Origin: Ursus arctos
Taxonomy: Eukaryota; Chordata; Mammalia; Carnivora; Ursidae
NCBI RefSeq assembly: GCF_023065955.2
Contig: NW_026622886.1
Span: 7,698,001 to 7,762,000, forward strand
DNA: 64,000 nucleotides
Direction: 5' to 3'
This document shows, in pieces, positions 10,290 to 22,525 of the stretch (position 1 is its first letter; every line of letters starts with the position of its first letter). The translations under genes and the position numbers were made by a program. Below the pieces are notes generated by a model. It searched no databases and had not been told where the DNA came from. It saw only the letters and a list, made by a program, of their open reading frames with translations.

Positions 10290-12014
10290 GAAAATGCCGG
10301 TTCAGGCAAGAATCCTAAAAATAGGTTAACCTTGATTTGCTCGTCTGTTCAACCAGGGCCAGGTGTGGTTTTTTTGGTTTTTTGGTTTGTTTGGGTTTCT
10401 GGGGGTGTTTTGTTGTTGTTGTTGTTGTCTGCTGATTGTGCTGTATTACCCTCCATAGACCCTCTCCTTATCTATCGTCCGTGGTTCTCCCAATTCCTTT
10501 CTTTGAAGGGTGAGCAAGAATTTAAGGACCTGGATTTTGCATTTCCCCATTGTTTAAAGTCTCTCACCCACACCTAATCTGACAGCCATTTTTTTAAGGG
10601 ACTTCTTTTTATCAAGTTGTTCCAAAGCTTTGACTTGCCTCTCATGGAAATAGCCACTCTCTTTTTTGCATGCACCTAGTTCAAAGAATATTTGATTACA
10701 TTTCCAATTGCCTCAGAAATACAAATGGCATAGAAGCACATTTGGTAAACAGCTCACTCTTGGTGAGCATAAAGTTCAGTCTATAGGAGCAGACATACCC
10801 CCACATCCTGCCAGGGAGGTGCGTATTAGCCTTGGGCATCCCGCCTGTCCTGGGTGTCAGGGGAAGAGGGAGAACTAAGGGGTTAAGAGAACAACTAAGG
10901 GGAAAATGGTTTCACTGAGGAAGGGGAAGAAGTATATAGGCTTTTGGAGCCAAGCAATCCCGTAAATTCTAATCACAGTCCTAGCTCTTACCAGCTGAAG
11001 GGCTTGCGTTAAGCACTTACCTCCTCCCAGTCTCGGTTATGTTCTTGATAAAATGGAGGCCATGATTTTTGGCCCTGTTCTCCACCAGGCCCCTTGAGTG
11101 CTCCATAGAAGTGCACTTGACTTTACCTCAGCCTTTGTGTTTCAAAGACCTTCATTTTTTATCTTTCCGTCCTAAAGCTTGATGACTCAGCCTTCGCTGG
11201 CTGAATCTTAAATAAAAAGACAAGGACCCAAAGGAGCATCTTTTTATTCTTTCACCAGGAGCACAAACTCTTTGGAGACAAGCAAAGGGCTGTGTGCTGG
11301 CTCGGAGAAGGGAGAATGGAAGAGAAGTTAGGAAACTGTGTTCTAGTCCTTGAGTCCTCAGTAGGCTTTTAGAGAAGGAAGCCCTGCTGGAATGGTCAGG
11401 GTGATGGTCAGGAAGTGGCAAGCAGAGGGTCTAGTCCTTGGGTTTGTATGAACTCCTGACCCGGGGCTAAGCCATGGTTCCTGCCCTCAGGAAGGTCACA
11501 GTCTAGTGAGAAGCAGCCTTAAGCAGAGAATTCCAGGACGGCCTGTGGAGTGTTGGGACAGAAGGAAGTAGAGGGCCTAAGAGAGCCAGAGGCCCCTCTC
11601 TGGGAAGGGTGTGATGCAGTCTGTCTTGAGGGATTCTGTAGGAGGCCCGAGCTCAGTCTCGATGTCAAGTCTCTTCCTCCCTCATCTTCTGCCCTGACAT
11701 CATTCCTCAGCCCCCAGACACCCTTGCCGCCCCTCTTCCCAGTCCTGTTGAAACCACCCCTCCTTCCTTGTATATGCCCCTGGAGAATGGGAAGGAGCAA
11801 GTTAGGAATAGGGAACCAGGTGCTGGTAGGCAGGCAGCAGGGACAACACCAGCGCTCCAAAAACATCTGCCCAGAATGCACTGATCCCTTTCCTTGATTG
11901 ACAGGAAGCAAGCTGTGGCCAAGACCTCAAAAGATGATGTGGCGTTTTCAGGTGGATTGGGTGGGAATGGCGTGCGTGCCAAGCGTGGCATCATTCAGTC
12001 CTTACAAAAGTCTC

Positions 12015-12170
12015 ACAGGGTGAATATTCATCTGTTTTATACATCAGAAAATTAATCATGTGGATTAAGTCACTTACTTGCTTGCCCAGAATTACACAGC
12101 AAAAAAGGACAGAGCTGAGGTTTGAACTCACGTTGGTCTGACCCTAACTCCAGAGCTCTTTCCTCTGACA
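12015..12170 (-). mobile_element. MIR SINE relic
   Basis: TTATACATCAGAAAATTAAT, TTGCCCAGAATTACACAGCA and GAGGTTTGAACTCACGTTGG are the reverse MIR order. Confidence 0.7.
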
Positions 12171-13687
12171 TGGGGCTGAGTTCCCCCTTTAGTATATTTT
12201 CCCAGGAAGATATTCTACGTGAGATCATGCTTCTATAGGATTATTTCTGTGTGAACCCTCTTTGGATTAAATGGCTTTTGGAAGGCCAAACCCAGAACAG
12301 AGACTCTTAACATAACATTGTGTCTTTGAAAGAACATTTGAATTTTAAGCAACAGACTCAGAGGCTGGATTTTTGACTGCCACCCATTCATAAATTGGGA
12401 GCTGAGTACACTTAAAAGAAAAATCCTAAAGAAGAGAAAAACCAAGAGAAAAACGTGCCATCCATATGGAGAAATGATGTATGTTCCTAGAGGCAATCTG
12501 TACCATTTGCATAAAAGGAGTCGCACATAACTCAAGTTTTAAAACATTTTATAATACTTAGGTGTCAGTTTTCACATCTTTTGAGGAAGACGAGGGACCG
12601 CCTTGCATTAGCATATCGAGCGAGCGTGCCGCAGCCAAGCAAACTACCGTGAAAAATGAGGCCGGGGAAACCAGAGAGAGGGTACTAAGAATGATGAACG
12701 GTAAGGTTGATTTGGGAGGATTAGGATGCATCAGGAGGATTAGGATGCATCCTCCCTTTGGGGGAGAAGATCTAAAATCTGTAATCACCACCTCCCCACC
12801 AGACCTCTCCTTCCTTGAGGCCAGTGCCTGTTTAATTTCATCCCGTGACTCAAGTCCGAAGGCTCCAAGTGCTTTCTTGTCTCTGGGCACGGCTGTAGTA
12901 CACTTTGAGGGGTCCTGGGGTTAAATATGAGGTGGCTGGCCCCTGGTCAAGTAGCCTGGCGCCTGGCACTGTCCCTCGGTGGCTCATGCCTTGGAGTCGC
13001 TTATGCACCCAGTAGAGCGCCCCCTGGGGGCCAGGCTGGGGGGCTGTCGTTGGGTTCCTTTACCTCCCTTCACCAGTGTCCTTGTGTGCGAACGTAGGGA
13101 AGTAATCACCACGTTACAGAGATGTAAAGATTAGAAGGGGCAACGCGTGAAGCAGTTCATACGAGGCTGGGAGACATGGAGCGTAAGTCTCGTATCCTTA
13201 TTGCCAGTGATTAATAATTAGGGATGTTCCCACTCTCAGTAGTTTTCAGTCAGCTGGTAGGCAGAACGTGTAAACAAGGGCTCTTCCTCGTCCATTCCAA
13301 TGCCCTCATTTCACAGACAGGACATAGAGACCTGAAGAGGGGAAGGGGTTGCCCAAGGTTAAAGGCGGGTTTGTGGCACGTCATCTTGTGCCCTAATAAT
13401 GTGCCGGAGAATCGCGTGCTCAGTGCAGGGGACTTGGGATAGTTTAAGCTTTTGGTCTTTTGGCTTCCTTGGACACTCAGCCATTCTTTGCTCATTAGGT
13501 AAATGTTCAGAACTTAACTCCACTGGGTATTAGTGACTTAAGGTATCCATCACGGGCTTTGTTATACATAGCTGATGAAGTTCAGATGCCATTACTCCTG
13601 GAGACGTCAACAAAATTCCTAGAAGCACGCGATGCCTCTGGAAGATCTGCCTTACGATGGCACTTTGGGGAGTATGTACCCAAACAG

Positions 13688-13787
13688 TTTTTTTTTTAAC
13701 TGCATTTCCATTTTTATTAATTAATTAATTTATTTATTTTTATAATAATATTTTTTATTATATTATGCTAGTCACCATACAGTACAT
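13688..13787 (-). mobile_element. Short L1 3' tail
   Basis: The reverse complement of 13741-13787 reads ATGTACTGTATGGTGACTAG followed by CATAATATAATAAAAAATAT. This matches the 3' terminus of the other L1 tail at about 41935-41985, which has TGTACTGTATGGTGACTAAC. A/T-rich tail sequence extends to the T-run at 13688. Only some 50 bases of L1 body are present before unrelated sequence begins. Confidence 0.8.
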
Positions 13788-15495
13788 AAGAACCCTTGAT
13801 GGGATTTCTTCAAACAGGGGAGCTGGGGAGGGCTGCAGAGGGGGAGTTCTGTGTAACATATATACAAAACAGCATATTACGAAGTCCTGCATCCAGGAAT
13901 CCTGATGGGTTTGGTTGATCCCCAGCATTTCTGTGTCAACACACAGAACAAAGCAGTCGCTTTGACTGTGGAAAGCCTTGCAGGAATGGTTCCTTAAAAG
14001 GCCACTATAAGAAGCACTTCCCAAGGTAATCTGAGCTTTATTATGAGAAGGACTTTGGGAGAGGGGAGCACCAATTAAGTATTTGCTGGCTGCAGACATC
14101 AAACAGGTGGAAGTAAGGGTTTTGATAGGGCACAGCATTTTTTACCGCAAAATCCCAGAACAATGGAAACAGTTTCAAACGTCTATTTTCTAGAAGCTCT
14201 GTCTATAATCACAAGTTCTTTCTAAAAGTAGTTACTTCCCCATTCATTACCTTGACATTGAAGGGTCAGATTACAGGTGCATATTTTTTTTCCGAAAGTA
14301 TGAGATAGCATACCACTGATGACCATTTTTTCATAAAAACAAGTGCATGAATCATCTTTACGTATGCCATCTCTTAGAAGGCCTTCGCCATGAGGTCACT
14401 AGCAAAGCTCGGTCTTGTACAAAAGATTTCCATTGTCATTCCCCATGTCAGTCGAAAGCGTTAGAAAAAGTTCTGTGATCGTTTCAGTCTCGCCTTTATA
14501 AAAGTAAAATCGGTGACACCAGTAGCACCTGTGCACGCTGACTTCGAGTGCTTTGTGGCAAACTTTCCATCAGTGATGCGGTGAAGGAATTCAGTGTCAC
14601 TTTGTGACCTCCCTTGGAATCCTTCCGTTATTCCAATTAAAGCGACTCTGCCTTTCCCGTGTGCACTTCCCATAAAAGCACTGTCATCATTGAAGGAGGA
14701 ATTTGCTGTTGAGATTACAACTTGTCCAGGACATCTTCCCTTGAGAGCTCACCGAAACGTTGTTCTTTGGGTATTTCGTTATCTAAACAGAATCTTAAAA
14801 GTAGCATAAGTTGACACATCAGGATCCTCTGTGCTTTGATTTAACTCTGTAGCAAATCTCCCATGTAATTTGTTCTCATGCTGGGATCTTCAGACGGGCA
14901 GCATTTATTTTTGCGGCTGTTCTCACTGTATTTGCTGACAAAGGAATTTACTTCATTCGTTACCATACTATCTTGTATATTTCTTAGGCCATTTTTGCCA
15001 GGGCATAAAAAAGAAGTGTTTTTACTCCCTGGATTTTATTATCTTTCATTTTACGTATGAAATCCCCAAAGGGACTGCTAAACTCTTTTCGTGGGGGTTA
15101 AGGGAACATTGTAAATTTCTGCACAGACTTTCACAGGACTTTAAACATCATCAAAAAATTACAGAGGCTTGTCTTCCTCTCCTGCTGCTTTGTTTTTAAA
15201 TGTCTTGCTCGTCATGCATCCTGGTACTAACTACGTAGCGTCTTCAGGCGTCACACAGAGTCGGGGTGAAGCTCTTCCTTAACGATAGTGGTTGTAAATC
15301 CATATTTGAATCACTATTTTTTTTTTTTTTGCCAGCTTCTTGTCAGATCTAATTAGGTAGGCATTTCTGTGCTTGAACGTAGCTAAGGAGGAGCTCCTCT
15401 TGGAAAGAGAAGCATCAGCTCGGCTGTTTTCCTGCTGGTCACCTGAGCTTGTCTCACTGGTGTTTGCCATCAGTTGTTGCTGTGTAGGGCGCTTT
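13788..15495 (-). pseudogene. Possible processed pseudogene of unidentified parent, fused to an L1 tail
   Basis: Read on the - strand, an ATG at 15470 opens a frame beginning MANTSETSSGDQQENSRADA that looks like ordinary low-complexity N-terminal protein. The frame is intact for about 47 codons and is then lost at an A14 run (about 15317-15330). Beyond the run a shifted frame continues with SDSNMDLQPLSLRKSFTPTL. Further downstream, protein-like stretches alternate with stops and frame changes (for example SPVKVCAEIYNVPLTPTKR and VTNEVNSFVSKYSENS). There are no intron-like interruptions. The stretch ends directly against an L1 3' tail in the same orientation. I could not name the parent gene or find target-site duplications, so this call is tentative. 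Confidence 0.4.
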
Positions 15496-16039
15496 TTTGT
15501 TTTTAATCCTTTTATTTAGTCACTGCACCCATTGTACACTGGAAATGGGGAGATTAAGTTCTATTTCCTAATGAGGGGTGCAGTCCATTTATAAGGGCTT
15601 TTCTATAAGGAGATCTGCTTCTCTCCCCCATTGATATTTATTTATTAGTAATAATAATTTATTAATAATTTATTGATATCCACGTAGGCTCACATACTAT
15701 ATTTATTTTGTACTCTGGGTAATCATGCAGGACTCAATTTTTAAGCCATTTGTTCATTTTGTGAGGGATATGTTAATTATATATTGATCTTAGATATTAT
15801 CAAATGCACTAAAAATAGATATTAATGATTGGTGGGGCAGTCACCCAGGCACACTGAAACCCCAGTGCATCTCAAAAACGTGAGAGGGCCGTATCCCGTC
15901 CTCTGCATTGGCACGGTTGGATATGGGTGCTCACATGACAGAGCAGCTCACTCTCTCCTTTGCCTCTCTCGTGCTGCCTCTGTCACAGGAGGGTGACTTT
16001 TAGCAGTCCCCCAGCCCGTAAGTACGCGTAGCCTAGTTA

Positions 16040-16250
16040 TTCAACAAATACGTATTACGTGTGTGCTGTAGGCCAGGCGCTGCTCTGGTTATACAGTAGT
16101 GGTAGAATTGCAAAGGCCCTGCTCTCTGTGAGCTTAGATTCTGGGGACGAATGTAGATACCAAACAAGAAAACAAATGGTCAGATGGTCATTCCGGGTGG
16201 TCAAACATGCTATGAAGAAATCAAAGCAAGTAACAGAAGAGTGATAGTGC
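16040..16250 (-). mobile_element. L2 LINE fragment
   Basis: TATTCAACAAATACGTATTA, the GCCAGGCGCTGCTCTGGTTA segment and GTGAGCTTAGATTCTGGGGA follow the reversed L2 3' end. Confidence 0.7.
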
Positions 16251-18739
16251 CCATGATCCTGGTTTGGAGAAAGAGACCCTCTTTTTCTCAGTGACTCCAC
16301 TAAATGACTCTGTTGACCCTTCTTAGAACACATGCCCGCACCTGAATCTATCTCTGTGTTCTTAGGAATGGTCAGGAATGACTGACTCATTGGCCTGCCT
16401 GAGTCACATGCCCCTGCTTCTGGCAGATCAGGCGTGCCCAATAGCCCCATGAGAATCATGGGAAGGCCGGGTCCAGGTTTGCAAGGGGACGATGCAGGGC
16501 ATACAGAAAAGTGAGAGTGGGCTTCTACTGGAGGTGTCTGCTGGGAGCCAGGAAGCCAGCTGCCTTTCCCAGAGCAGTGATTCACATGGCGCCCACCCCT
16601 AAGGGCATTACGGACGTTCCACCATATTGGCCAAATCCCACTGGGCTACAAACCCAGCTGCTCCTCAGCCCACCTTGGTAGAGTCCCTCAACTAAAGATT
16701 CCTTGCTGTCCCTAGAGATAGAATCTGCTTTCCCCTATCCTCCCTGCTCCGAGATCAATAGAGACACTCCCCAGAGGGACACTGTGGGGATTCTGTGAAA
16801 TGCGAGTGAAGTCTTGATAATTAATTCCAGGGAGAGGAAGAATACGGGCCGGTTACCATGCACATGTTGGTTGTCTGCAGGGAAGCCACATGGAGACAGC
16901 ACTCATTGAGGGTTTGCATACTGTTTGCGCTGCTTTGCTCTTTTCTGCTATCAGGGGCCCGTCAGGAATTCTCCACACATACCAAAATCCAGTTCAGATT
17001 GATGGTTAACCCCATCTTAGAGCAAAAAAAGAACTGAAAACATGGAACATGATGAACGCAAGAGAATATAGCTGAATCGCCTCATGGTGGCATGACCCTC
17101 CCAGCCCTGAGTATTATCACGGGCATCCATTTTCCTGTTGTCATTTTTCCTCTTCCCAACCTCTCCCTCCTCAGGCAGAGAAAACTAAGAAATATTTCAG
17201 ATGACAGGACAAGAAATGGTAGGATGTAGGACAGGGCCTCAGATTCATGCACGGGCCTACGTGTCTACCTTTTCCAGATGAGGAGACTAAGTAATTACTG
17301 AGTTTGGTCTGTTCTCTGCCCCTTTCCTGGGTAATAATGCACTTCTGTGGGGGAAGAATTTTTTTTTTCTTTCTGGGACTTGTAAAAACCAAGAAGCTAC
17401 CAGAACCCGTGTAAAAGGAGACAAAGAGTCAACAGAGCCTTTATGGCTTGAGATCTGAGTTTCAGACACACTGTTGTCATTTGATAGCCACTGCCAGTAA
17501 TGGTCAGGACTGGGAAAGGACAAGGACGGGAGCTGGAATAGAATCTTCAGCAGTTGGTGGGGCGACAGAAGAAGCGGAGTGGATTCCGTTGGCAGTCAAC
17601 AAACGTTGACCCAGCCTGTCACATGGCCTGCAAAGTGGGACAAACACAGGCCTTGCATTCGGGGAGCCAGAAGTCCGGGTTTTAAATAGAGACCGAGGGA
17701 TAGGGTCACTTTAGAGGACATCCCGTGGGAACAGAGTATGCGTGCTGCAGAGATGCACGCAAACGGGACGCCGGTCTGCTTCAGGCTCCGCAGCGGACGC
17801 CTTGACACATCTTGTCTCACCGATGCTCGGAAGCAGGCGCTATTATGTCCTTGTATCAGATTGGAGGATAGAGGTTCATATGCATCAAGTGGTTTAGGGG
17901 ACCGAGCCGAGAGGAAGCAGGGGTGAAAGTTGCTTTGCTCCTGTGCCTGTCAGCACTCTTCGGTGTCTGCTCAGTGTGTTAAACCCGACGGGAAACGTTG
18001 GCCTCACTGGATCGCCCCTCCTCAGGCCTCTGCGCGCAGTCTAGCTGGGACGAGACCGCCCCTGGCGTGGCTTCTTCTCTGGGCTGTCGTCCGACCCATC
18101 CTCCCCTTCGGGCTCAGGCTGTGACCATCTGCAGTCCCTCGTTTCGAGTCTTGTTTCTCATTCCTCCTTCGCACGTAGAGACCCTGGTTTCATCCAGCCT
18201 CCCTAGTTGGTAGGGCGGCCGTTTCGTGAACTCAAAGCCCAGATCTCTTTTGTAATCTGATGAGCACATGCGATGTACCTTCATATGCATCAGTCCATCT
18301 GTCTTGGGCTCGACCACAGACTGCAGGGTGGTTGTGCTTACATCCCTTTTGCAGACGAGGGGGTGTCTCCGTGATCCTAGGCGACTTAGCGCCGGCCACC
18401 AGCCAATAGGAGCTGGAGCTGCGACTGGCAGGCAGGTCTGGCTGCTCATCCCTTTCGACTGTGCGTCGTAATCCCGAGGATGACAAGGAAGGGGACTCGT
18501 GAGACTGTCGTCCTCCTCCTTGAAATACCAAACCAGCAGAGAACAGAGGGGGCTTGAACTCCTTCAAGAGAAAATGACAAGCTGTTTGGCCCTTAGACAA
18601 AGAAAAGGGGAATATATTTCTCCATCCTAAAGTCCACATTAATAGGGCTTTTATAAATTATTTGCTGTAGATAGACAGAATGTGAGGATTATTGAGAATG
18701 TCATCGTCATGATTTCCATTCTTGAAGCAAAGGGCAGCT

Positions 18740-18930
18740 CCTGAATACTAACTGCCTGCCAGGCACTGTGGCACTCAGGAAGAATAATAAGTCATGCTCC
18801 CTGCCAGCCCAGAAATTCACATTCCAGTGCTGCCAGGTGCAGGCATGTAAATAAATAATTACAAGAGTTTGCAATGAGTTCTCTAAAGAGTTAAGTGCAA
18901 GAGTCTATGGAGCACTGAGGAAGGGCCCAG
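18740..18930 (-). mobile_element. L2 LINE fragment
   Basis: CTGCCTGCCAGGCACTGTGG, AAATTCACATTCCAGTGCTG and AGTTCTCTAAAGAGTTAAGT match reversed L2 3' sequence, diverged. Confidence 0.6.
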
Positions 18931-19389
18931 CAATGGCCCCGGTTGTGACATTAGGGATGCTTATAGTGAGAATCAGAAAACCTAGTTTGCAGAGGCTTAA
19001 AATAAAATAGGGGGGTTAATTTCTTAGCTAAGAATTCTGCAGTAGCTATGGACATTGGTTGGTAGATAGCAGTGTCTTGACCTCTTCCTCACCGTCACAG
19101 GATGGCTGTCATTGTTCCAGTCATCACATCTGTGTTCACAACAGAAAGATGAGTAGGGTGGGAGGAGAATGGCACCTTATCTGAACCTTATTATTAGGAA
19201 ATCAAATACATGCTTCCCCATGTATCCATCCTAAAGTCCACATTAATCCTGAATCATACGGCCAACCCTAGCTGCAGGGGGATTTGGGCAATCAGAGCAT
19301 AGGATCATCCTGATTAGTTTAGATCTTAAACAGATCATGATCCATTCACAGGAGCTGGGAATTGCAACTACAAAGTTAGTGTTCTGTCA

Positions 19390-19640
19390 GGAATGAAGAA
19401 CGGGGTAGAGAGAGCTACCAGGAGGGAACCTTCTGCCACAAACGGTCAGGCAGAGATTTACAGAAGAGACGCATTTGAGTTTGGCCATGAAGGACGACAG
19501 GCAGGCATTCACACGGTAGAGAAGGAGGAAGGATGTCCTGGGGAGGGGGATAGAGCATAGGCAAAGGCACCAGGTCATAAAAGACAAGTTCCAGAAATAC
19601 CAGGAAGTTCTTACAGCCTGGAGATAGAACAGAGACGGAA
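19390..19640 (-). mobile_element. L2 LINE fragment
   Basis: ACGCATTTGAGTTTGGCCAT, AGGAAGGATGTCCTGGGGAG and GCATAGGCAAAGGCACCAGG fit the middle of the reversed L2 3' region. Confidence 0.6.
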
Positions 19641-20454
19641 AGCGGGAACCAGTTTGCAACAGGCTTACCTACCAGACTAAGGAGGGTTGTAGAAAATTCT
19701 GTGGGTCATAGAAAATCAGGGGAGTTCTTGAGACAGAGACCTGTTTTCCAGATACCCCTGATCCCCGTGACTTGGAAGACATGAGGCCCATTTCTTGTTT
19801 ACCTGGCACTTACACTCGGGCTCTGATGTCTTAGCATTTTGGCACCATAAGTTACTTTTATAAACCTTTCAAATTCTGAGTGCTCCAGAAGCCGAATTTT
19901 TGACTGAGCTCTTCCCGTAGCTTTGTCCTCGTACCGAGGTCTCATTTCTACCTTTGAAACGCTTTTTCCTTGATGGGCGATAGTGTCTCATGTTTCTCCT
20001 TTAATCAAGTTGACTTCTGCTATCTTCCCAGATGGTGCTTAAGTTTCCTGGACAGTAATCCATTTCTGTCAATTTCTCTGGCTTTCTGCAGGCTGACTCC
20101 CAAGTCTGCATATACACTCAGCCTTCACAGACATTTCACATCCCATCAGATCCCACCTGTGGGGCCCTGGAGCCTGGCAGTTTCCGCAGCCTACCTTGCC
20201 TGCGACCTGGATGCCTCCTTCTCTGCTTCCTGCCAAGATGGGGGTTCAGCCCCTGTATCTAGAAGTCCTAAGCCGTCCTGAAGCTTCAGTATCCCAGGGA
20301 TGGGTGAGGTCCCTGTCCTTGGAAGGGAAAAGTAGGCTTCTTTTATGATCCCATAATTCTTCTGTAAGTCTCACATTCGTGGCTGTGAACAGAGTCACGT
20401 AATGATTACAGACATGAGAAAAATGAGCAAAACATCCCTAATGTCTCTATCTCT

Positions 20455-20670
20455 TTGGGTTCGAATCCTGACTGCTCCCCTTCCTAGCCGTGTAACTTGG
20501 GACGCTTTGCTGGACTTCCCCCACCTGTAAGATGCCATAAGGAGACTATCACCCGTGCTCTTGAATGAGTGTGTTAAATGAGCTGTGACAGCGAAGTTTT
20601 CAGAGCAGTGCCTGGCACGTAGCAAACATCCAGTGTATGTTAGCTGCTGATAATAATTGTTACTGCTGTG
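20455..20670 (+). mobile_element. MIR SINE relic
   Basis: GGGTTCGAATCCTGACTGCT, AGCCGTGTAACTTGGGACGC and GCAGTGCCTGGCACGTAGCA follow the MIR consensus order. Confidence 0.75.
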
Positions 20671-21039
20671 CTGACGGGCCTCAGGAAGTGCAATAACTTA
20701 CGATAGGTTTTCTCCACGAGCCTTGATAGACTCACACGCACTTACCAGCTCCCTGCAAAAATCTATTTCGGGGCACACTCTCCAGTGTCACTCCATCTCG
20801 TGTGTGAAAGCTTGTCAGCAAATGTCATCTACACCACCAGCTTGCTGCCCCCAAGCCAGCAGTGATGGGTGATGCTGTCCCTCAAGGGACTAGGACATAA
20901 CATTTCTCAGTAGTCAGACAAGCACTGATCAAAATTATCAGCCATACTAATCCTGAGTCAGATTTTCTGAAGCAGGCGTGGGGTTTAGTGGAAGAAACGG
21001 TGCCCCGGGAGACAGAACATGGGCACGGCTTCTCCTTCT

Positions 21040-21244
21040 TCTTTTTTTTTTTTTTTTAAGATTTTATTTATTTATTCGGCAGAGATAGAGACAGCCAGCA
21101 AGAGAGGGAACACAAGCAGGGGGAGTAGGAGAGGAAGAAGCAGGCTCATAGCAGAGGAGCCTGATGTGGGGCTCGATCCCAGAACGCCGGGATCACGCCC
21201 TGAGCCGAAGGCAGACGCTTAACCGCTGTGCCACCCAGGCGCCC
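21040..21244 (-). mobile_element. CanSINE, antisense, with intact target-site duplication
   Basis: On the + strand it reads T-run, AAGATTTTATTTATTTATTC, body, and CCACCCAGGCGCCC at the right end. The 16-bp duplication CACGGCTTCTCCTTCT lies at 21024-21039 and 21245-21260. It is almost identical to the 3652 and 10082 copies, indicating the same young subfamily. Confidence 0.96.
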
Positions 21245-21574
21245 CACGGCTTCTCCTTCTGCTGTGTGACTCTGGGCAAGTCACTTTCTCCCTCTGGGCC
21301 TTGGTTTCTTTATACTGCAGGCAGCCCTGCCCAGGAACCATCACGAACAACCTCTCTTTAACAGCATCCCCTTAAGAGAACATACCACACCTATAATTTA
21401 AAATGGACAGTTCTTTAATATCCTGCTCTCTCTCACAGTTCTAAGTTCCAGAAAAAGGGTCATGATCCCTTGTGTCCCACCTTTGCATCCACGGCCCCTG
21501 TCAGTGCCTGGCACACTCTCAGTGCTCGTTTTAATATTTGTCGAATGAATGAATGAATGATGTGGTAGAAAGAA

Positions 21575-21735
21575 AAAGATTTGGGAGCAGGGCAGACCTG
21601 GTTTTGTATTGTGATTGGTGACTTACTAGCTGAGTGACCCTGGGTTAGGCGTGGCTTCAGCATAATCGTCCGTAAAATGGGAATAACAGAAACAACCTTA
21701 CCAAGTTGTTTTGAGGATTGAATGTGAAAAGATCA
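21575..21735 (+). mobile_element. MIR SINE relic
   Basis: GGGCAGACCTGGTTTTGTAT, ACTAGCTGAGTGACCCTGGG and CGTAAAATGGGAATAACAGA fit MIR in forward order. Confidence 0.75.
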
Positions 21736-22374
21736 CACACGCGCACACACCAACCATGGCCCGATGTCTAGTGTATAGTGCATATGAGATAAACATGGCT
21801 ATTTACTTCTCTAGAGCCTAGCATAGGGAATAGAGTATGCTGTGCCCTGCTTAGGAGAAAAAGGTAAATCTGAATATATATAAGTTTCTCTCTCTGTAGG
21901 GAGACTCCAGTTTCTTGAGCCGGACGCACATCCCTCAGCCTTCCTGCTGGCTCAGCACTGGGCAAGCACCAGGATCTCTGAGTAAGCCTTTGAGTGGGCT
22001 TCTCTGTCCCAGGGCAGCCAGGTGGCAAAGGGTTTTCCCAAATCCCCTGGCCTGCTGGCGATCCCACCATCTTCTCCCCCAACCTTCCTTTATTTACCCT
22101 TTGCTGCTTTTTCTAGAACACCGGGCACCAGTGTCTACCTGGAGGTATAATAGGCAGACTCAGATCACTGCCCGGGCGCAGAACAGAATGAGATACGATG
22201 GGATAAGAGGCAGCCTGGAGTGAGTCGGGGGCACCTGGAAACCTGGGTCCTCGCCGTAGCCTTGACCCGGTCCATACTCACCATGTGATTTCGGGCAAGC
22301 CACCTCCTCTGTCAGCTCCCTGCCCTCATCCCCAAGGCGCTCAGCCCCCTGATGCCATACACGATGGCAGTAAG

Positions 22375-22525
22375 GAACCTGGGGCTTCATGTCTCAGCTC
22401 TGCTGCTTACCAGCTGCGAGATTCAGACAAGTCAGGGACCATCTCCACAAAGTGGACATTGGGATCCAAATGGGCTTATTTGGGGGATTTAACGACACAG
22501 TGTCTCCAAAGTGCCTGGCAGATTT
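22375..22525 (+). mobile_element. MIR SINE relic
   Basis: GCTCTGCTGCTTACCAGCTG, ATTTAACGACACAGTG and AAAGTGCCTGGCAG fit a diverged forward MIR. Confidence 0.65.
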
